Assembly (NCBI GenBank): GCA_005877965.1
Contig: VBNP01000149.1
Span: 1 to 10,843 of the forward strand
Source: Gammaproteobacteria bacterium
GTDB lineage: Bacteria; Pseudomonadota; Gammaproteobacteria; Steroidobacterales; Steroidobacteraceae
Reading direction: 5' to 3'
Length of the DNA: 10,843 nt
A program made the position numbers and the translations under genes. Position 1 is the first letter of the stretch. Each line of letters opens with the position of its first letter. This document shows, one piece after another, positions 6,511 to 10,843 of the stretch. The notes beneath the pieces were generated by a model. The model worked only from the letters and a program-made list of their open reading frames with translations. It was not told where the DNA came from and made no database searches.

Positions 6511-8452
6511 ATGACCGATCACTGCCCCATCCCGGCGGCGCTCGCCATGTGTGCCGCAGCGGGTGTCGCCGCGCTGTGCGCGCCCCAGTCGCTCGCCCAG
6601 CAGGCGGTGGCCCCGGCGCACCGCGAGCGCGGCAATCTGGTGTTCGAGAACATTCCGCTCCCCGACGCGGCGCTCACGGCGCGCCTCGAGCGCTACGCGC
6701 AGTCACGCGAGCCTGCTGGTCGCGACGCGCTTCGGCGACACCGAGCAGCTGCACCGCGTGGCCGCCCCTCTCGGCATGCGTGAGCAGCTCACGTTCTACC
6801 AGGACCCGATCGAGTGGGCGCGCGCGCCGCGCACCGGCAGCGGCTTCGTGTTCCTGAAGGATCAGGGGGGCGATGAGAACGCGCAGGTGTACTACCAGAG
6901 CCGCAGCGGCGACGTGCGTCAGCTCACCCACGGCAACTTCATTCACGGCAGCGCGGTGTGGGCCCACGACGGCAGGCGCGTGGCCTTCTACGGCAACGAC
7001 CGCGACTCGCTCAGTTACGACGTGTACGTCGCGGATGTGACCAGCGGCGCCGCGCCGCAGCTGCTGGTCGGCGGGCACGAGGACACCTGGTACCCGCTCG
7101 ACTGGTCGGCGGACGACAGCAAGCTCCTGGTATGGAAATACGTCTCGCTCAGCGAGAGTTATCTGTACCTCGCGGATGTCGCGACCGGCTCGCTCGCGGC
7201 GCTGGAGGACCGCCCCCGCAAAGTCGGCATCCGCACGGCGAAGTTCGCTCCCGACGGGCGCGGGGTGTACGTACTGACCGACGAGGACGGGGAGTTCGTA
7301 CAGCTCAAACTCAAGGATCCGGTCACTCACCAGAGCCGCAGCGTCACGCCCGCCACCGGCTGGGACGTCGAGGACTTCGACGTCAGCGGCGACGGGCGCT
7401 ACGTGGCTTACGTCGTCGATGACGACGGCCGCAGCCGCCTCACGGTGCTCGATACCCAGGCGAAACTCGAGCTCGCCCCCGTGGGGCTGCCGGAAGGCCG
7501 CATAGGCAACCCGCGCTTCGACCGCAGCGGGCGCAGACTCGCGATGTCGGCGGAATCGGCGGTCACGCCGCGCGATGTCTACGTGTACGACCTCGAGCAC
7601 GGCAAGCTCGAGCGCTGGACCCGCAGCGAGCCCGGGCCGCTTGAGCTCGGTACGCTCACGACCCCCGAGCTCATCCACTACCCCACCTGGGATCGCATCG
7701 GCGCCGGACGCCGCGCCCGCATGCTGTCGGCATTCGTCTACCGGCCGCGCACGGCGGGCCCGTGCCCGGTGGTGATCGACATTCACGGTGGGCCCGAGTC
7801 GCAGTACCGCCCGGGCTGGGATCCGTTCGTGCAGTTTCTCGTCAACGAGCTCGGCTACGCCGTGGTCGCGCCCAACGTGCGCGGCTCAACCGGTTATGGC
7901 AAGACCTTCCTCGCCCTCGACAACGGCGTGCTGCGCGAGGACGCGGTACGTGACATCGGCTCGCTCCTGGTATGGCTGGGCGTGCAGCCGCAGTTCGATC
8001 GAGAGCGGGTCGCGGTGATGGGTGGCTCGTACGGCGGCTACCTGGCGCTCGCCTCCCTGGTCGCGTACGGCGAGCGCCTGCGCGGCGGCATCGACCTCGA
8101 GGGGATCAGCAACTTCGTGACCTTCCTGCGCAACACTGCAGCCTACCGGCGCGATCTGCGGCGCGCCGAATACGGCGACGAGCGCGACACCAGCATGCGG
8201 GTGTTCCTCGAGCGCGTCTCGCCCCTGACCAACGCCAGGCGCATCAAGAAGCCGCTGCTGGTGGTGGCGGGGTCCAACGACCCGCGCGTGCCGCTCTCCG
8301 AGTCCGAGCAACTGGTGTGGAGCGTGCGCGCCGCCGGCGGTGAGGTGTGGTATCTGCTCGCCCGGGACGAAGGACACGGCTTCAGGAGGAAGGCCAACCG
8401 TGACGTGTACCTGCAGACCGCCGCGAGCTTTCTGCAGACGCTCGCGCATTAG
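6511..8452 (+). CDS. Secreted S9 family peptidase (prolyl oligopeptidase/DPP-like), interrupted by a frameshift
   Basis: This gene encodes a serine peptidase with an N-terminal beta-propeller and a C-terminal alpha/beta-hydrolase domain, expected to cleave peptides in the periplasm. The first part, from the ATG at 6511, encodes a signal-peptide-like stretch (hydrophobic residues 9-24, probable cut after SLA at 29), then NLVFENIPLPDAALTARLER, which matches the start of this family. Around 6706-6713 the family sequence jumps to the +1 frame (SLLVATRFGDTEQLHRVAAP) and then runs uninterrupted to the TAG at 8450. The catalytic triad is intact: Ser at 8027-8029 in GGSYGGY, Asp at 8279-8281 in GSNDPRVP and His at 8375-8377 in DEGHGF. 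The propeller motifs WAHDGRRVAFYGND and DWSADDSKLLVW are also clear. The continuous frame opening at 6551 gives a 633-residue product, but its first 52 or so residues are arginine/serine-rich shadow coding. It is either a recent pseudogene or a sequence error. The 3' end overlaps the convergent kinase gene by 4 bases. Confidence 0.88.
6704..6716 (+). other. Frameshift junction in the S9 peptidase gene
   Basis: Family-like sequence in the 6511 frame stops at about RYAQSR (R66 at 6706-6708). It resumes in the frame one base to the right at about ASLLVATRFGD (from 6707-6713). From memory, relatives carry roughly ten more residues between the RYxNxR-like motif and the LLxxTRF motif (a segment resembling 'ASFLGW.PDG'). 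The break therefore looks like a deletion of 3n+2 bases rather than a single-base insertion. No stop codon is needed to see it: the change in residue composition on either side is abrupt. Confidence 0.7.
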
Positions 8453-9762
8453 CCGGGCGGGAAGCCCACCGTCACCGAGAGTCCCTTGCCCGCAGGCCCA
8501 TCGGCGACCGTGATGCTCGCGCCGTGGCTCTGCGCGATCGTCCTGACGATCGAGAGCCCGAGCCCGCTGCCGGGGGGCGCCGTCCCGGCGCGACGGTAGA
8601 AGCGATCGAACACCCGCTCGCGCTCGGCGGGTGGGATGCCGGGACCGTCGTCGCTCACCGTGAGGCGCGCACCCCGCGGGTCGGCCGCGGCTTCCTCGAC
8701 GGAGACGTCGACCCGGCCGCCGGCGGGCGTGTAACGCACGGCGTTGTCCACCAGGTTGCGCAGCAGCGTGCGCAAGGCGTCCGGATCGCCGTGCACGCTC
8801 GCGGGCTGCGCGGCCGAGACGCCCAGGTCGATGCCGCCGGCATCGGCGAGCGGCACGAGTTCGGCGACGACCTCGCGCGCCAGATCATCGAGGCGCACGG
8901 CCACGCGCTGCGCTTCGGCCCGCGGCTCCTGGCGGGCGAGCGCCAGCATCTGTTCGACCAGGTGGATGGCGCGCTGTACGCCCGCCGACAGGGTTGCCAT
9001 CGCCGCGGCGCGCTCGGCATCGCCGCTCGCCCGCGCGAGCATGCCCATCTGCAGGTGCAGCGCGGTGAGAGGCGTGCGCAGCTCGTGTGCGGCGTCGGCC
9101 ATGAAGGCCCGCTCGCGTTCCAGCGCGGCCCGCAGGCGTGCGAGCAGATCGTTGAGCGCGCCGACGAGCGGCCGCACCTCGTCCGGCAGGCGCGCGTCCG
9201 GGAGCGCGTGCAGGGCCTCGACGCGGCGCGCGCTGACCAGCGCCGTCAGGCGCCGCAGGGGCTCGAGCGCGTGCCCGACCGAGAGCCAGATCAGCAGCGC
9301 CAGCACCGGCAGCAGCAGCGCGAACGGCTTGAGCGTCTGCAGCGCGAGCTCCGCGGCGCGCTGCTGGCGCACGCTCATCGGCTGCGCCACCTGGATGACC
9401 TTGGTGAGCGCCTGCACCCCGAACACCCGCCAGCGCCCTTCGCTGGTGGCGACGGTGGCGAATCCGAGGGTGGTGACCTGCGGCAGCACCGCGTGCGGCC
9501 GCGACAGATACACCCGCACGCCATCGAGCGACCAGACCTGCACGACGAAGTCGTAGGCCGCGTCCGCCGGCGGGAACTGCGGCGCGAGCAGGTACTCGAC
9601 CGGCTGATCGCGCAGGATGAGCGCGGTCTGGCGCAGGTGGTAATCGAAGAAGACGTCCGCTTCGCTCAACGCGTTGCGGTACACGATCCAGCCGCCCGCG
9701 GCGCCGACGAGCACCACGCCGGCCAGGAGCCAGGCCAGCAGACGCGCGCGCAGCGAGCTCAC
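8449..9762 (-). CDS. Two-component sensor histidine kinase, QseC/TctE-like
   Basis: This is an inner-membrane histidine kinase, 437 aa, partner of the overlapping response regulator. It has a membrane segment at about 7-28, a periplasmic sensor region at about 29-145, and a second membrane segment at about 146-163. A HAMP-like linker (164-214), a HisKA region with phospho-acceptor His226 in AAHELRTPL, and an HATPase domain follow. The HATPase has the N box (RNLVDNAVRYTP, 335-346), G1 (DDGPGIP, 371-377), F box (VFDRFYR, 384-390) and G2 (GSGLGLSIV, 398-406), so it appears competent. The sensor start EADVFFDYHLRQTALILRDQ (34-53) resembles the 2CSK_N domain of TctE and QseC kinases. The GTG at 9762 shares GTGA with the regulator's stop (4-base overlap). 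A GAGG lies about 10 bases upstream. The TAA stop interleaves with the stop of the convergent S9 peptidase gene. The signal sensed is unknown. Confidence 0.95.
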   Translation of the reverse strand: MSSLRARLLAWLLAGVVLVGAAGGWIVYRNALSEADVFFDYHLRQTALILRDQPVEYLLAPQFPPADAAYDFVVQVWSLDGVRVYLSRPHAVLPQVTTLGFATVATSEGRWRVFGVQALTKVIQVAQPMSVRQQRAAELALQTLKPFALLLPVLALLIWLSVGHALEPLRRLTALVSARRVEALHALPDARLPDEVRPLVGALNDLLARLRAALERERAFMADAAHELRTPLTALHLQMGMLARASGDAERAAAMATLSAGVQRAIHLVEQMLALARQEPRAEAQRVAVRLDDLAREVVAELVPLADAGGIDLGVSAAQPASVHGDPDALRTLLRNLVDNAVRYTPAGGRVDVSVEEAAADPRGARLTVSDDGPGIPPAERERVFDRFYRRAGTAPPGSGLGLSIVRTIAQSHGASITVADGPAGKGLSVTVGFPPG

Positions 9763-10421
9763 GGCGCGGGCCTCACGCGATAGCCGACGCCGCGCACGGT
9801 GAGGATGAACTGCGCCCCGAGCTTGCGGCGCAGCCCGTGGATGTGAACCTCCACGGCGTTGCTCTCCACCTCCTCGCCCCAGCCGTACAGGCGCTCCTCG
9901 ATCTGGGCGCGCGACAGGATCACCCCCGGCCGCTCCAGCAGCAGCTGCAGCAGCGCGAATTCCCGCGGCGAGAGCGCGATCTCGGCGCCGTCGCGCGTCA
10001 CGCGATGAGCCGCCGGGTCCAGCACCACGCCCAGGTACTCGATCCTCGGCGCGGAGCGGCCGGCCTTGCGGCGCAGCAGCGCCCGGATGCGCGCCGCCAG
10101 CTCGTCCAGGTCGAAGGGCTTGATGAGGTAGTCATCCGCCCCCGCATCCAGGCCCTGCACGCGATCGGACACGGCATCGCGCGCCGTGATGATGAGCACC
10201 GGCGCGGCGAGCCCGCGCTCGCGCAGGACCTTCAGGAGCGTGAGCCCGTCGCTCCCGGGCAGACCCAGATCGAGCAGCACCAGCTCGAAGGGCTCGGTGC
10301 GCAGCACCTGCCCGGCGGCCTCGGCGTCGTGCACCCAGTCCACGGCGAAGCCCTCGCGCTTCAGTCCCGCGCGGATCGCCTCGCCGATCATGGCATCGTC
10401 TTCGACCAGCAGCAGTCTCAC
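9759..10421 (-). CDS. OmpR/PhoB-family response regulator, QseB/TctD-like
   Basis: This is a DNA-binding response regulator of 220 aa. The receiver domain (about 1-115) has the acidic pair Asp8/Asp9 in LLLVEDD, phospho-acceptor Asp51 in LVLLDLGLPG, switch Thr79 in IITARD and Lys101 in DDYLIKPFD. The winged-helix domain (about 125-218) has the family pattern LSPREFALLQLLL, the recognition-helix region NAVEVHIHGLRRKL and the closing VRGVGYRVRP. I place the start at the GTG at 10421, because receiver sequence begins there (VRLLLVEDD) and no in-frame ATG lies close upstream. The frame is open to 10586, but that part runs antisense to rsmG and is rejected. No Shine-Dalgarno is visible before the GTG, so a leaderless or near-leaderless mRNA is plausible. 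It is the first gene of a two-gene operon with the kinase and is divergent from rsmG across 49 bases. Targets are unknown; autoregulation is common in the family. Confidence 0.95.
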   Translation of the reverse strand: MRLLLVEDDAMIGEAIRAGLKREGFAVDWVHDAEAAGQVLRTEPFELVLLDLGLPGSDGLTLLKVLRERGLAAPVLIITARDAVSDRVQGLDAGADDYLIKPFDLDELAARIRALLRRKAGRSAPRIEYLGVVLDPAAHRVTRDGAEIALSPREFALLQLLLERPGVILSRAQIEERLYGWGEEVESNAVEVHIHGLRRKLGAQFILTVRGVGYRVRPAP

Positions 10422-10430
10422 GATGTGCGA

Positions 10431-10461
10431 AGTATGATCAATCGCGACTGCGATCGCGCAA
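10431..10461 (-). promoter_or_regulatory. Candidate promoter of the response regulator-kinase operon
   Basis: On the minus strand a -35-like TTGCGC (10456-10461) and a -10-like CATACT (10431-10436, 4 of 6 to consensus) are 19 bases apart. Transcription would then start only a few bases before the GTG at 10421, which agrees with the lack of a ribosome binding site. The spacer holds an inverted repeat TCGC-gact-GCGA (10442-10453) that could be a regulator site. The call is weak, because the spacing is long and the matches modest. Confidence 0.28.
10433..10438 (+). promoter_or_regulatory. Candidate -10 box for rsmG
   Basis: TATGAT on the plus strand matches the sigma-70 -10 consensus at 5 of 6 positions, 32 bases before the TTG start of rsmG, a sensible leader length. 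No good -35 is seen 16-18 bases upstream, inside the response regulator gene. The box overlaps the minus-strand -10 candidate, so the two divergent promoters could compete for RNA polymerase. Confidence 0.3.
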
Positions 10462-10465
10462 GGAG
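10460..10465 (+). promoter_or_regulatory. Ribosome binding site that fixes the TTG start of rsmG
   Basis: AAGGAG, a near-perfect Shine-Dalgarno sequence, lies 5 bases before the TTG at 10471. It supports TTG over the in-frame GTG eight codons downstream. A TGA at 10435-10437 closes the frame upstream, and no ATG or GTG lies between that stop and the TTG. Confidence 0.75.
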
Positions 10466-10470
10466 CCCGA

Positions 10471-10843
10471 TTGAGTGCGCCCGAACGTCTGGTGCAGGAC
10501 GCGGCAACCCTGGGAGTCGCCTTGAGCGAGGGCGACGCCCGGCGCCTGCTGGCGCTCCTCGATGAGCTCACGCGCTGGAACCGCACCTACAACCTGACGG
10601 CGATCAACACCCCCGCCGCGATGCTCACGCACCACCTGCTCGACAGCCTCGCCATCCATCCGGACCTTCATGGGACCCGCGTCGCGGACGTCGGCACGGG
10701 CGCGGGGTTTCCGGGCCTGCCGCTGGCGCTCTGCAACCCCGCGCGGCACTTCACCCTCATCGACTCCACGGCCAAGAAAATCCGCTTCGTCTCCCATGCG
10801 GCGCATGCCCTCGGACTGACCAACGTCACGGTGGTGCACGCGC
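10471..10843 (+). CDS. rsmG: 16S rRNA (guanine-527-N7)-methyltransferase RsmG, 5' part
   Basis: RsmG (GidB) methylates N7 of G527 in 16S rRNA using S-adenosylmethionine; its loss is known to give low-level streptomycin resistance. The window holds the first 124 codons, and the frame is still open at the right edge. Family features seen: LLALLDELTRWNRTYNLTAI (residues 29-48), HHLLDSLAI (56-64) and the SAM-binding motif I VADVGTGAGFPGLPLAL (72-88). These are followed by FTLIDSTAKKIRFVSHAA (94-111), where the acidic residue of motif II (Asp98) sits. The start is TTG with a strong AAGGAG 5 bases upstream. In many proteobacteria rsmG follows mnmG (gidA); here the upstream neighbour is a divergent two-component operon instead. 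parA and parB commonly follow rsmG, but that lies outside the window. The long minus-strand frame across this region is a shadow. Confidence 0.95.
   Translation, partial: MSAPERLVQDAATLGVALSEGDARRLLALLDELTRWNRTYNLTAINTPAAMLTHHLLDSLAIHPDLHGTRVADVGTGAGFPGLPLALCNPARHFTLIDSTAKKIRFVSHAAHALGLTNVTVVHA

Noticed and set aside
6565..6582. Possible lipoprotein signal in the S9 peptidase N-terminus (cysteine in AALCAPQ)
   Set aside because: The residue before the cysteine is leucine rather than Gly/Ala/Ser, so it is not a lipobox; ordinary cleavage after SLA fits better.
6674..7786. Long minus-strand open frame (370 codons) opposite the S9 peptidase
   Set aside because: It has no family motif and an Arg/Ala/Val-rich shadow composition; the plus strand carries clear propeller motifs over the same bases.
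8524..9783. Long plus-strand open frame (419 codons) opposite the sensor kinase gene
   Set aside because: Its composition is rich in Arg, His, Gln and Gly with no recognisable motif, and it is antisense to a kinase with all its boxes intact. It is a codon-bias shadow typical of GC-rich DNA.
10422..10586. Possible N-terminal extension of the response regulator (open frame to 10586)
   Set aside because: Receiver domains begin a few residues before the VEDD motif, and the extra stretch is antisense to the start of rsmG.
10438..10839. Minus-strand open frame (133 codons) at the right edge
   Set aside because: It is antisense to rsmG, whose SAM-binding motif and ribosome binding site are clear on the plus strand.

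Overview
The window is GC-rich, tightly packed bacterial chromosomal DNA. It looks like a proteobacterium, most likely a gammaproteobacterium of the Steroidobacter/Xanthomonadales kind. That placement is inferred from gene content, high G+C, GTG and TTG starts and very short gaps; no rRNA or other phylogenetic marker is present. The content is housekeeping and metabolic. I see no mobile element, CRISPR array, tRNA, rRNA or phage gene. No gap between genes is longer than about 70 bases.

Layout. (1) 1-861 (+): 3' part of a Do/HtrA-type periplasmic serine protease, entering from the left edge. (2) 864-5425 (-): an apparent operon acuI-prpB-prpC-prpD, encoding an acrylyl-CoA reductase followed by methylisocitrate lyase, 2-methylcitrate synthase and 2-methylcitrate dehydratase. 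(3) 5496-6482 (-): a metallo-beta-lactamase-fold hydrolase, same strand and immediately upstream of acuI. (4) 6511-8452 (+): a secreted S9 (prolyl oligopeptidase) peptidase whose signal peptide and body lie in different reading frames. (5) 8449-10421 (-): an OmpR-type response regulator and a QseC/TctE-type sensor kinase, overlapping by 4 bases. (6) 10471-end (+): the 5' part of rsmG (16S rRNA m7G527 methyltransferase), starting at TTG and cut by the right edge.

How the genes fit together. PrpC condenses propionyl-CoA with oxaloacetate, PrpD dehydrates 2-methylcitrate, and PrpB cleaves 2-methylisocitrate to pyruvate and succinate. AcuI reduces acryloyl-CoA to propionyl-CoA, so its place at the head of the operon suggests that acrylate, 3-hydroxypropionate or a similar C3 precursor is fed into the cycle. 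No prpE (propionyl-CoA synthetase), prpR regulator or aconitase is in the window. The MBL hydrolase may belong to this transcription unit, but its substrate is unknown. The two-component pair and the S9 peptidase are convergent neighbours with interleaved stop codons, and no functional link is evident.

The points most worth checking are the frameshift in the S9 peptidase (near 6706-6713), a 17-base-period tandem direct repeat just upstream of acuI (5439-5471), the acuI-prp coupling, and the very short divergent gaps where promoters and leaderless starts must be packed. I did not find convincing evidence of an undescribed system.
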